Positions 20,091 to 27,960 are shown, counted from the stretch's first letter. The stretch: 43,533 bases of DNA from Nostocaceae cyanobacterium (GCA_030065825.1 JASJCY010000022.1:1-43533), one strand, 5' to 3'. Numbers and translations: made by a program. Notes: generated from the sequence alone by a model not told the origin.

Positions 20091-20416
20091 TTAGGTTCTA
20101 TAAATGGCTGAAATAACTAAATCTCGTATAGTACTTATGTACAATGCGTAAGTCCTATAAACCACTGTTCTTTTAACCACGGTTTTATGTCGTTTTTTTA
20201 GCGTTTGACGCACTGTCTCGTCTGAAATTGAATCTACAATACCAAGAGTTATCAATTGGTCTGCTAAAAGCTGCATTGTTCAAGGAGTCGGTCCTTCAGG
20301 TGCAGAGGAATAAGCCGTGGCAATTAGAAATGCTTCTTGTTTACCATCAAGTTTAGGAGGCTTTGGTGGATGCGGACGGTCAACAATTGCATATTCTAGC
20401 CCTCCAACCACGAATT
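20091..20416 (-). pseudogene. IS630-family transposase remnant (helix-turn-helix part)
   Basis: On the minus strand the frame reads GGLEYAIVDRPHPPKPPKLD, then GKQEAFLIATAYSS, a stop codon at 20280-20282, then TMQLLADQLITLGIVDSISD and ETVRQTLKK. This is the N-terminal DNA-binding region of IS630-type transposases. The stop replaces the Trp usual before TM (TGG to TGA). The sequence diverges after TLKK, and the DDE catalytic domain is missing. Upstream, the frame runs into an inverted-repeat element at 20419-20602. The element is clearly dead. Confidence 0.8.
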
Positions 20417-20418
20417 TT

Positions 20419-20602
20419 GGTTCTTCCGTAGTTAGTGGGCTAAAAAAATCTATTTAAATTCCAAAACACTCGTAATACAATGGTTACATGGGTTAATTCC
20501 TAACAAAAATTTAGTTTTTACGCATTTTGAGATTTCAGTGCTGTCTTTACAGTCAAATTTAAACTTAAACTAACACTTTAGCCCACTAAGTACCGAAGAG
20601 CC
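20419..20602. repeat. 184-bp MITE-like element with 26-bp inverted ends
   Basis: The left end ggttcttccgtagttagtgg (20419 onward) and the right end, read in reverse complement (ggctcttcggtacttagtgg), continue to 26 bp with three mismatches. The innermost 13 bp (ttagtgggctaaa) match exactly. The interior is AT-rich and non-coding. It abuts the truncated edge of the transposase remnant and may mark the rearrangement that broke it. Confidence 0.7.
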
Positions 20603-20709
20603 AGAATTCTAGGACAATAAGGAAAAGTCGCACTCTACTAAGAGTTAAAATTGTGGTCTGGTAACTAAAATTTGTTGAGTATTTAGTAATCGCTTTAGGT
20701 ATTTTATAT

Positions 20710-20811
20710 TATACCAATTTGCAACAAGAATGCGACACATAATTGGTTGGTAGGGGTGCGGTTTCCGCGCCCTAAAATTCGATGTGTTGCAAACATTTTT
20801 TGATTTGGTAT
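20710..20811. repeat. MITE-like element with ataccaa termini, copy 1
   Basis: The ends are tataccaattt and, inverted, taataccaaatc. The centre is a hairpin ggggtgcggtttccgcgccc. Its reverse complement aligns with 43262-43351 over most of its length (gtttgyaacayatc, ccctaccaacc, atgtgtcgcattctt). It lies within the duplicated unit described for the small paralogous genes, between a conserved 3' flank and the gene. Confidence 0.8.
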
Positions 20812-20929
20812 TAGTAGTTCACTACACCAATTTTGCAGAGTTAATAGTCAAGTAAAAAAGTACTTTTTTCGGATTAAAATTCTGAGTAAAAACTATGTTT
20901 TGTTTGGCTTGATGAACCACGAATTATTA

Positions 20930-21226
20930 CTAATTGGGCCATTTTTGATTAATAGATACATGGGGAATATAAACATACCATGTATTATATTGTTGAGAGC
21001 CAAGTTCAACAGAAAAATTGACTAGATAATGATTGTTGTCAGCTTCTATGTAATGCTTGATTCCTACTACAGCACCCTCAGATATTTCACATTTTTGTTC
21101 AGTAGGAAGCTGACTAGAATCTTTGATTTTTTTCTTGAAAACTGTACCTTTAGGGTTAGTAACGGTGAGAATAAAGCGGGTTGCTGAAGCTGCATTAGAT
21201 GTTTGGTTAACGGTGATAGATTGCAT
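20930..21226 (-). CDS. Small beta-rich protein, tandem paralogue 1
   Basis: A 98-residue protein with no signal peptide or membrane segment. It is about 60% identical by eye to the next gene. Conserved landmarks are FILTVTNPKGT, FKKKIKDSSQLP, EQKCEISEGAVVG, NNHYLVNFS and NTWYVYIPHVSI. The pattern (KK...SSqLp..eK...eG...NNHYkV...NTWYVY.pHv.I) resembles repeats attached to cyanobacterial cell-wall hydrolases such as M15 peptidases. This would be a free-standing version; that comparison is from recall. A strong ribosome-binding site, aaggag, lies upstream of the ATG. The two Gly/Asn-rich turns and the terminal Trp-Tyr block suggest an SH3-like barrel. Confidence 0.8.
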   Translation of the reverse strand: MQSITVNQTSNAASATRFILTVTNPKGTVFKKKIKDSSQLPTEQKCEISEGAVVGIKHYIEADNNHYLVNFSVELGSQQYNTWYVYIPHVSINQKWPN

Positions 21227-21547
21227 AACAAATCTCCTTTAATTGTTTAATGTTTGAATTGTGAATTGTTTTTGCTTACAATTAATACTTCAGGGAGATT
21301 TGCAGGGATTACGTAAAAAAAATAGTACCCACAAGGGTAATTATTATTAAACATCTGGTGTAAAAGAATGTTCCAGACGTAGCAATGCTACATCTGGAAC
21401 AAGGGTTATGGCTGACCCATGGTTAATTTCCAGCAGATGTCTAATGGTAATAGTCAAGTTTAGTAGGGTGGACAATAATTGCCCATCCTACTAAGGGTTA
21501 AAATCGTGATTTGGTAAGTGAAATTTGCTGGGTATGTGATAATCACT
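21227..21547. other. Intergenic region between the paralogues: promoter segment plus mobile palindrome
   Basis: It holds the leader of paralogue 1, including the segment at 21285-21340 (cttcagggagatttgcaggg onward). That segment recurs with about three changes at 22389-22443. A copy of the tagacatctggtg element follows at 21348-21443. Then comes a 3' flank, gttaaaatcgtgatttggta to aatcactttag, duplicated at 20641-20697. Confidence 0.7.
21348..21443. repeat. Palindromic MITE-like element, taaacatctggtg / cagcagatgtcta
   Basis: Outer arms match 11997-12089 and 8224-8320. The central hairpin is gttccagacgtagca/tgctacatctggaac, like the 8.2-kb copy and unlike the 12-kb copy. Flanking and internal sequences (aagaatgt, gtaatttcc-type arm) align across the three copies. 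Confidence 0.8.
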
Positions 21548-21841
21548 TTAGCTTAGTTCATTAATAGATACATGGGGACGATAAACATGCCATGTATTGT
21601 ATTGTTGTTTACCAAGCTTAAGCGAAAAAGTGACTTTATAGTGATTATTTTCAACTTCTATGTAAGTAAGGACTCCTACCACAGCACCTTCAGGTATTTC
21701 ACATTTTTTGTCAGCAGGAAGGTTACGAGAAGCTTCGGTGCTGTCTTTCTTTAAAAATGTACCTCCAGGGTTAGTGACGGTGAGAAGAAAGTGGGTTACT
21801 GAGGCTACATTAGATAATGGGTTAACATTGGTAGATGGCAT
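21548..21841 (-). CDS. Small beta-rich protein, tandem paralogue 2
   Basis: A 97-residue paralogue of the preceding gene with the same landmarks: FLLTVTNPGGT, FLKKDSTEASRNLP, DKKCEIPEGAVVG, NNHYKVTFSLKLG, QQYNTWHVYRPHVSI. A ribosome-binding site aaaggggg precedes the ATG, and the leader around it (taacaaa..cctttaatt..ttaatgtttgaattg) is conserved with paralogue 1. The duplication therefore included regulatory sequence. No signal peptide is seen. The pair may bind glycans or act as small decoy or adaptor modules; nothing in the neighbourhood fixes a role. Confidence 0.8.
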   Translation of the reverse strand: MPSTNVNPLSNVASVTHFLLTVTNPGGTFLKKDSTEASRNLPADKKCEIPEGAVVGVLTYIEVENNHYKVTFSLKLGKQQYNTWHVYRPHVSINELS

Positions 21842-22573
21842 AACAAACCCCCTTTAATTATTTAATGTTTGAATTGTTAATTTGTTTAGTTCATAATTAA
21901 TAAACTTGTCGCTTAATAAAACCGAAAATTGCTTAAACTTTTGTACTGTATGCTTTTTGTATTTAGCTTATTTGGTGACAACTCTATGCTCCTCACTTTT
22001 CACACTATGTTGAAAAGGTCATTTTAGCATTTTCTCAAACCCTAATTCTTGCGTTTTTTAATTGCTTATTATCATTAGTTCAGAGGTATTGAGAATAATA
22101 GTGTGGAAAAAGTAAAGTTGTTGCGTCGATTCAGAACAGAACTCACCCTAAAAAGTCATCTTTATTATATTATCTCGTATTTTTTGTTAGTTTTTCGTGA
22201 ATATATGTTAATTATTTTACTTATTACTCTACTGTGAATTGCGGATTTGTTACATTCTTTAGGGTGTTAAAAAGCATCTAACTAACAAGCAAATATCAGA
22301 GTATTTCAAGTTTCTCGATCTTAAAGACCGGGTTTGGTGTTGGTGGAGTATCGAACATTCTCGTACTTAGTCGATGAGAAACTGGGTTAATACTTCAGGG
22401 AGATTTGCAGGGATTACGTAAGGAAAATAGTACCCACAAGGGTGATTCTGATTAGAGAGATTGGTAAATGGTAAACCTCTTACCTATTACTCATTACCTA
22501 TTAGCAACCCAAACCGATATGATAGTTATGAGAGAAATATAATATAAAATTTAACAAGATTTACCCAGCCATC
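21842..22573. other. Intergenic region with a probable insertion in a duplicated leader
   Basis: The leader of paralogue 2 matches that of paralogue 1 for about 60 bp (21842-21902) and resumes only at 22389 with aatacttcagggagatttgc. The roughly 490 bp between is absent from paralogue 1's leader and looks like an insertion. It contains an imperfect pair gtttctcgatc / gatgagaaac near 22310-22380. I see no open frame in it. Confidence 0.5.
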
Positions 22574-23329
22574 ATGAACCATAAACATAAATATCATTTT
22601 TTACGCTTTACAGTTGTTACCCTAGTAATTATATGTAACTTGCTAGTTTTCCCTATCAATACAACCATTGCAGCTACACTATCTACCTCTGTCTACGAAC
22701 AAAAAGTTACCCATAGTAGTGACGGTATCGGTAAATACTACATGGGTAGGGAAATAGCCCAAGTTATGGGACACAGGGGTGCGAGTTGGTTAGAACGTCC
22801 TAGTCGAGAAGTACAAGAAAAGCCATCTCTGATTATTAATGCTCTTAACTTTAAACCAGATGATGTAGTAGCAGATATTGGTGCGGGAACTGGCTACATT
22901 AGCTTTATGATAGCTCCTCAATTACCTCAAGGAAAGGTTTTAGCTGTAGATATTCAGCCAGAAATGTTGGATATTATCGAGTTTTTTAAACAAGAGAAAA
23001 ATATCACCAATGTTGAGCCTATTTTAGCAACTTCTACTAATCCCAATTTACCATTAGCAACCGTTGATTTAGCATTAATGGTGGATGCTTATCACGAATT
23101 TGAGTATCCCCGGGAAGTAATGTCAGAAATTGTTAGCGCGCTAAAACCTGGTGGAAGGGTAGTTTTGGTAGAGTATCGGGGTGAAAATCCGTTTATTATG
23201 ATTAAACGTCTCCACAAAATGACTCAGAGACAGGTTAAAAAAGAAATGCAAGGGGTAGGTTTAGTTTGGAAAGAAACTAAAAATTTATTACCACAGCAGC
23301 ATTTAATGATATTTGAAAAACAGATATAG
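22574..23329 (+). CDS. Class I SAM-dependent methyltransferase with signal peptide
   Basis: A 251-residue protein. Residues 8-34 are a hydrophobic signal segment ending in TTIAA, a plausible signal-peptidase site, so export is predicted. The mature part has the Rossmann methyltransferase signatures: motif I VVADIGAGTGYIS (98-110), motif II region VLAVDIQPEML, and the later LMVDAYHEF and LKPGGRVVLVEYRG. Before it lies GKYYMGREIAQVMGHRGASW, a conserved lead-in seen in bacterial exported methyltransferases. S-adenosylmethionine is not expected outside the cytoplasm, so the protein may instead be anchored with the domain inside, or use another ligand. The neighbours give no pathway clue. Confidence 0.9.
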   Translation: MNHKHKYHFLRFTVVTLVIICNLLVFPINTTIAATLSTSVYEQKVTHSSDGIGKYYMGREIAQVMGHRGASWLERPSREVQEKPSLIINALNFKPDDVVADIGAGTGYISFMIAPQLPQGKVLAVDIQPEMLDIIEFFKQEKNITNVEPILATSTNPNLPLATVDLALMVDAYHEFEYPREVMSEIVSALKPGGRVVLVEYRGENPFIMIKRLHKMTQRQVKKEMQGVGLVWKETKNLLPQQHLMIFEKQI

Positions 23330-23410
23330 TCACAGACAATAGGATGTTTGACGCTACTGAATGTCGCAGCATTTTTAACCCATACATCACTGAAGTAGGA
23401 ACTCAAAGAA

Positions 23411-23580
23411 GAAAGGGGGTTTGTTTCCAATTTAGATATTTATAGATAGCCAAGTAATAGGAAACCAACAGAAACCGGGTTTGTTTCCAATTTAGATATT
23501 TATAGATAGCCAAGCAATAGGAAATCAACAGAAACCGGGTTTGTTTCCAATTTAGATATTTATAGATAGCCAAGTAAACC
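23411..23580. repeat. 60-bp tandem repeat, block 1 (three units)
   Basis: Units with an exact 60-bp period, each containing gggtttgtttccaatttaga, then tatttatagatagccaagya and a variable ggaaaycaacagaaacc. Because 60 is a multiple of three, one minus-strand frame stays open and repeats a 20-residue peptide (LAIYKYLNWKQTRFLL core). I regard that as a by-product. Confidence 0.9.
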
Positions 23581-23610
23581 TCGTCCAAGTTGAAACCTGG
23601 AGTTTGTCAA

Positions 23611-23666
23611 AAGGGAATAGGGAATAGGGAACTCTTAATAGGGAATAGGGAATAGGGAATAGGGAA
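23611..23666. repeat. gggaata short tandem repeats
   Basis: Seven-base units gggaata with one interruption (actcttaata), splitting the 60-bp repeat array into two blocks. Such heptamers are a hallmark of filamentous cyanobacterial genomes. Confidence 0.85.
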
Positions 23667-23702
23667 TCAAAAACTATTGGTTTCAAAATAGACATGGTTT
23701 AA

Positions 23703-23944
23703 TAGGAAACCAACAGAAACTGGGTTTATTTCCAATTTAGATATTTATAGATAGTCAAGCAATAGGAAATCAGAAGAAACCGGGTTTATTTCCAATTTAG
23801 ATATTTATAGATAGTCAAGCAATAGGAAATCAGAAGAAACCGGGTTTATTTCCAATTTAGATATTTATAGATAGCCAACCAATAGGAAACCAACAGAAAC
23901 CGGGTTTGTTTCCAATTTAGATATTTATAGATAGTCAAGCAATA
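23703..23944. repeat. 60-bp tandem repeat, block 2 (four units)
   Basis: The same 60-bp unit as block 1, here with mostly atagtcaagc instead of atagccaagc and with aaatcagaagaaaccgg in the two middle units. The middle two units are identical, so expansion by unit duplication is recent. Confidence 0.9.
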
Positions 23945-23975
23945 GAAACCTAGTTTCTGTTGAATGACCTCGAAT

Positions 23976-24260
23976 TTAACTTTGAGATTCTGGTGGAATT
24001 AAGCTAGCGGTTTTAGTGTTACTATCCCACACTATCCAAGCAAATTTATTATCTAAATCTACGGGATTTTCTGTCACTTTGACATACAGCTTTTCACTAC
24101 CTCGATTTTCAATAGCAAAGTCTGCATTTTGAGCATATACTACCTTAAAACCCCTATCCCTTAAACAATACATAGCCCAAGCTTTTAACGATTGTCTCCC
24201 AGGTTCGTGGGGAATGGGGGGTTTTTTGATTGTTTCTTCAATAACTTGATAGATTTGCAT
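23976..24260 (-). CDS. Small conserved-looking protein of unknown function
   Basis: A 94-residue soluble protein starting MQIYQVIEETIKKPPIPHEP; the frame extends three codons further to a TTG that I do not favour. Residues 20-40 form a helix (GRQSLKAWAMYCLRDRGFKV). Residues 40-90 look like beta strands (VVYAQNADFAIENR, EKLYVKVTE, KFAWIVWDS, TASLIPP). The order helix, strand with Asp47, strand with YVK61 weakly recalls the PD-(D/E)XK nuclease core, but the acidic residue before the Lys is missing. I do not recognise the family. Low-complexity taaaaat repeats lie just upstream and the 60-bp repeat array downstream. Confidence 0.65.
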   Translation of the reverse strand: MQIYQVIEETIKKPPIPHEPGRQSLKAWAMYCLRDRGFKVVYAQNADFAIENRGSEKLYVKVTENPVDLDNKFAWIVWDSNTKTASLIPPESQS

Positions 24261-24266
24261 TTTGGT

Positions 24267-24413
24267 CAATTAAAAATTAAAAATTAAAAATTAAAAATTG
24301 GTAACTCCTCACTCTTAACTCCTAAATCCCAACTCCCAACTCATAACTCCTAACTCCTAACTTATAACTTCTAACTTTTGAGCGCAAGCATTGCACCCCT
24401 ACTAACTTCTAAC
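24267..24413. repeat. Short tandem repeats between two minus-strand genes
   Basis: Four units of attaaaa (24268-24299) are followed by tandem taactcctaactccc-type octamers. A decayed palindrome gagcgcaagcattgcacccc (about 24380) closes the stretch. No gene is visible. Confidence 0.7.
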
Positions 24414-24418
24414 TAATT

Positions 24419-24877
24419 TCAAATTGGATCGCAACGAATCTCTACCATAAAGCCATCGGGATCGTAAAAGTATACTCCTCTACCAGTGGGACGGGAAACC
24501 GGACCATGTGCGATGGCTATGTGATTACTTTTTAAGACTTCGACAGCAGTATCAAATAACCGTGGATCGATGTCAAAAGCGAGATGATATGCTCTAGTAA
24601 AACTCTTTTCTGGATTGGGATCGGGTGGTGTCAGTTGTGGTTCCCAAAATAAATCCAGGATAGTACCATCAGGAGTCACAAAATTAGCCACTTTACCCTG
24701 TTCGACTAATTTTACCAGAGTTTTGGGCACTTCATCCCCTGTCAATTCGTGTAAACCCAGAGTAGTTCCGTAAAAGTGACGAGAAGCCTGCATATCTTTA
24801 ACATTTAGGGCTATATGATGCACTTTACGTAGATTCCCCGGAACAAGGGTTATGTTAGAGTTACTATTAGTTAACAT
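24419..24877 (-). CDS. VOC (glyoxalase/dioxygenase superfamily) protein
   Basis: A 152-residue protein made of two beta-alpha-beta-beta-beta modules of the vicinal oxygen chelate fold. The first module starts VHHIALNVKDMQASRHFYG, where His21 is a likely metal ligand. The second starts AYHLAFDID with His98. Glu146 in the terminal FMVEIRCDP completes a typical set, with an acidic residue near 75-79 (LDLFWEP). The GVYFYDPDGFMVE block is the family hallmark. Members include glyoxalase I, fosfomycin-resistance enzymes and dioxygenases; the substrate cannot be read from the sequence. The gene stands between repeat-rich gaps. Confidence 0.9.
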   Translation of the reverse strand: MLTNSNSNITLVPGNLRKVHHIALNVKDMQASRHFYGTTLGLHELTGDEVPKTLVKLVEQGKVANFVTPDGTILDLFWEPQLTPPDPNPEKSFTRAYHLAFDIDPRLFDTAVEVLKSNHIAIAHGPVSRPTGRGVYFYDPDGFMVEIRCDPI

Positions 24878-24929
24878 TGCAGGAATTCTGATATTTAATT
24901 ATTAATTTAGTAAATGGTAAATTGTAAAA

Positions 24930-25014
24930 TTATTACCTATTACCCATTACCCATTACCTATTACCCATTACCTATTACCTATTACCTATTACCTATTACC
25001 TATTACCTATTACT
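24930..25014. repeat. ctattac heptamer tandem repeat
   Basis: About twelve tandem heptamers (ctattac with cccattac variants) run right up to the stop codon of the next minus-strand gene. A shorter array of the reverse type (taatggg) lies near 41908-41936. Confidence 0.9.
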
Positions 25015-25456
25015 AAGCATCAGGAGTTTTAAGTTTAATTAGTCGATGAATTTTCCAAGGAATGCCCCGATACTTACCTGTGATTTCTTCTTCTACAATT
25101 TTGCTAGCTATAATTCTATCTTCATCCCTATCAGCACTATATTGTTGGTTAATCTTTACTGGATTATTTTCTCGTAGATAAATAGTTTTTTGGCTGTTGC
25201 TGTTATAATGAAATTCCTTTTGATTGTAGTCCTGTAATTTCAGTTTGTACTCGTTTTTTAACAACAGTTTATGAGTAGTGAATATGATAAGTATAAGCAG
25301 CAATAACTGGATTTCCCAAGGGGCTAATATTAAACTGACAATTAAACTAATAACAGTAGCTACCCCTGATAGCTGTGCGATTTCATCACTTGATTCTTTA
25401 CATATATAGCCAGTTATTAAACCAGCAGACAATGGTACTAAGAAAAATAAAGGCAT
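25013..25456 (-). CDS. Small membrane protein of unknown function
   Basis: A 147-residue protein with three predicted membrane segments (about 3-18, 29-45, 47-64; for example LSGVATVISLIVSLILA and IQLLLLILIIF). A charged, Asn/Lys/Gln-rich soluble tail follows, ending in GKYRGIPWKIHRLIKLK. The tail's KYRG-x-x-W stretch faintly resembles the short motif of DUF4278-type proteins, but I would not assign it. A good ribosome-binding site (aaagggga) sits upstream of the ATG. It lies divergently from tex, sharing about 240 bp of upstream DNA. Confidence 0.75.
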   Translation of the reverse strand: MPLFFLVPLSAGLITGYICKESSDEIAQLSGVATVISLIVSLILAPWEIQLLLLILIIFTTHKLLLKNEYKLKLQDYNQKEFHYNSNSQKTIYLRENNPVKINQQYSADRDEDRIIASKIVEEEITGKYRGIPWKIHRLIKLKTPDA

Positions 25457-25694
25457 TTTTATCCCCTTTAGACATGAAAGTAGTTTTTTATATGAATATT
25501 CAAGTTGCTACCTCGAACATTGTTGTCAATTATACATAGAAAATTTTCCAGCCACAATAGCCTACTAATGACAACAGCTTGTAAAGTTAATATTCCTTAA
25601 GCATTTGGTATATTAGCTTATCACTCTTAGCTTGCAGCCTCAAAATTATTTAACTTCGCTACCTTAATTGATTAACTTTTCGATTTACATCCCA

Positions 25695-27854
25695 ATGCTA
25701 AATATTCCTCAACTACTATCAACGGAACTAAACCTCAAACCCTTTCAAGTACAAAATGCGCTGGCATTACTGGGAGAAGGTGCAACAATTCCCTTCATTG
25801 CGCGTTACCGTAAGGAACGCACTGGGGAAATGAATGAAGTCCAGTTGCGTGATTTGGCTGATAAGTATAATTACTTAACAGAATTAGAAGAAAGAAAGGT
25901 AGTAATTTTAAAAGCGATCGCCGAACAAGGTAAACTTACGGATGAATTAGAAAAGAAAATTCAAGCCTGTTTACAAAAGACGGAACTAGAGGATTTATAT
26001 TTACCCTACCGTCCTAAACGTCGCACCCGTGCTACCATTGCTAGGGAAAAAGGATTAGAACCCCTAGCAGAGTTTATTAAGTCTTTAAATGTGAGAAATG
26101 GTGTATCTGTCCCCTTAGACGCAGAAGCAGCAAAGTATGTTTCCCAGGAGAAGGGAGTCAAGAATGTGGAGGAAGCTTTAAAGGGTGCTGGGGATATTCT
26201 TGCGGAGGAAGTAGCAGAAAAAGCAGAATTACGGGCATATTTAAGGGAGTATTTGTTAGCAGAAGGGGTATTTGTCTCCCGCATTAAAGATGATTATCCC
26301 GAAGGTACAACTAAGTTTGAAATGTACCGCGATTATCAAAACAAAGTGAGGAATATTGCACCCCACAATCTGTTAGCTTTATGTCGGGGTGAGAAGGAAG
26401 GGATATTGAGTTTTGCAATTGATTTTGATGAGGATGTGGTGCTTTCTTATTTGGAATCAAAAGAAATTCGCACTAAACAGCGTCCGATTCGCAGTTTTTA
26501 TCAGCAAATGCTCAAAGATGCATTTAATCGTTTGATGAAAAATTCTTTGATGACTGAGGTAATTTCTGAGAAGAAACTATATGCAGATATCGAATCTATT
26601 AAAACCTTTGAAGCTAATTTACGGGAATTACTATTATCTGCACCTGCGGGAATGAAACCGACAATGGCAATTGATCCCGGTTTCCGTACTGGTTGTAAGG
26701 TGTCAATTTTGGCAGAAACTGGGAAATTTTTGGAATATCAAGCGATATTTCCCCATTCTGGAAGTGAACAACGAATTAAAGCTGCAAAAATCCTGAAAAG
26801 TTTAATTGAAAAGTATAAAATTCAGTTAATAGCTATTGGTAATGGTACTGCTTCTAGGGAAACAGATGAATTTGTGGGAGAAGTACTGAAAACAATTGAC
26901 AGCAAACCCATAAAAGTCATTGTCAATGAATCCGGTGCATCTATCTATTCTGCTAGCAAACTCGCTGCACAAGAATTCCCTGATTTAGATGTTACTGTGC
27001 GTGGTGCTATTAGTATTGGTAGACGCTTGCAAGATCCTTTAGCAGAATTAGTGAAAATTGACCCCAAATCTATTGGTGTAGGACAATATCAGCACGATGT
27101 AGACCAAAAATTACTGAAAAAGAAATTAGATGAAACTGTGGAAAGTTGCGTTAACTATGTGGGGGTGGATTTAAATACTGCTTCCAAAGAACTGCTAACT
27201 TTCGTCTCCGGAATTACAGCTAGTGTCGCTAATAATATTGTTCAATATCGCAACGAAAATGGGGCATTTAAAAATCGCAAACAACTGCTAAAAGTATCTA
27301 AATTGGGACCAAAAGCCTTTGAATTAGCAGCGGGTTTCTTACGTATTCGTGGTGGTGATAATCCCCTAGATAATACCGCAGTGCATCCGGAAAGTTACGC
27401 AGTGGTGAAGGCGATCGCCTCGGATTTGCAAGTCTCCTTAACTCAGATTACAGAAATTGCAGCGAAACTGAAGAATATTAACCTGAAAAAATACGTCACC
27501 GATACCGTTGGAGAACCCACATTAAGGGATATTTTAAGTGAATTAGAAAAGCCAGGAAGAGACCCCAGGGCTGAATTTAAATATGCCACATTTCAAGAGG
27601 GAATTAAAGAAATTTCTGACTTAAAAGAGGGGATGATATTAGAAGGAATTGTCACAAATGTGGCGAATTTTGGTGCATTTGTGGATATTGGAGTGCATCA
27701 AGATGGGTTGGTGCATATATCCCAACTTGCTGATAGATTTGTTTCTGATCCCAAGGAGATTGTCAAGGTGGGACAGGTGGTGAAGGTGAAGGTGATGGAA
27801 GTGAATGAGAAGTTGCGGAGGATTGGTTTATCGATGAAAGCAGTGAAGCAGTAG
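25695..27854 (+). CDS. tex: Tex family RNA-binding transcription accessory protein
   Basis: A 719-residue Tex protein, the bacterial relative of eukaryotic Spt6, which binds nucleic acids and affects transcription. In order: the Tex N-terminal helical region (GEGATIPFIARYRKERTGEM at the start), a YqgF-like RNase H fold (MAIDPGFRTGCKVSIL, with NGTASRETD), and helix-hairpin-helix modules (VGVDLNTASKELLTFVSGI, then VSKLGPKAFELAAGFLRI). A C-terminal S1 domain follows (LEGIVTNVANFGAFVDIG, DGLVHISQLAD). All usual modules and length are present. I chose ATG 25695 over the TTG at 25668 because family members start at MLNIPQLLS-like sequence. A hairpin at 27891-27922 probably ends the transcript. Confidence 0.95.
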   Translation: MLNIPQLLSTELNLKPFQVQNALALLGEGATIPFIARYRKERTGEMNEVQLRDLADKYNYLTELEERKVVILKAIAEQGKLTDELEKKIQACLQKTELEDLYLPYRPKRRTRATIAREKGLEPLAEFIKSLNVRNGVSVPLDAEAAKYVSQEKGVKNVEEALKGAGDILAEEVAEKAELRAYLREYLLAEGVFVSRIKDDYPEGTTKFEMYRDYQNKVRNIAPHNLLALCRGEKEGILSFAIDFDEDVVLSYLESKEIRTKQRPIRSFYQQMLKDAFNRLMKNSLMTEVISEKKLYADIESIKTFEANLRELLLSAPAGMKPTMAIDPGFRTGCKVSILAETGKFLEYQAIFPHSGSEQRIKAAKILKSLIEKYKIQLIAIGNGTASRETDEFVGEVLKTIDSKPIKVIVNESGASIYSASKLAAQEFPDLDVTVRGAISIGRRLQDPLAELVKIDPKSIGVGQYQHDVDQKLLKKKLDETVESCVNYVGVDLNTASKELLTFVSGITASVANNIVQYRNENGAFKNRKQLLKVSKLGPKAFELAAGFLRIRGGDNPLDNTAVHPESYAVVKAIASDLQVSLTQITEIAAKLKNINLKKYVTDTVGEPTLRDILSELEKPGRDPRAEFKYATFQEGIKEISDLKEGMILEGIVTNVANFGAFVDIGVHQDGLVHISQLADRFVSDPKEIVKVGQVVKVKVMEVNEKLRRIGLSMKAVKQ

Positions 27855-27890
27855 AGGTGAAATGTTATAGGACGAAAAATGCATAATAGT

Positions 27891-27922
27891 AATGGTAGAC
27901 CGTATAAACGCGGTCTATCATT
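27891..27922 (+). terminator. Hairpin after tex
   Basis: A stem aatggtagaccg / cggtctatcatt of 12 bp with one mismatch and an 8-base loop lies 37 bp after the tex stop. No strong T-tract follows (tcatt only), so it could be a rho-independent-like or a stabilising hairpin. Confidence 0.5.
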
Positions 27923-27960
27923 CATTAAGTCAGTAGTTATATTGATATTATGGGGTTAAA

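Noticed and set aside
23403-23588. Minus-strand frame encoding three 20-residue repeats
   Set aside because: It exists because the tandem repeat period is 60 bp, a multiple of three; there is no ribosome-binding site, and the second repeat block is not part of it.
23411-23944. CRISPR array
   Set aside because: The repeats are contiguous 60-bp units without unique spacers, and no cas gene is in the window.
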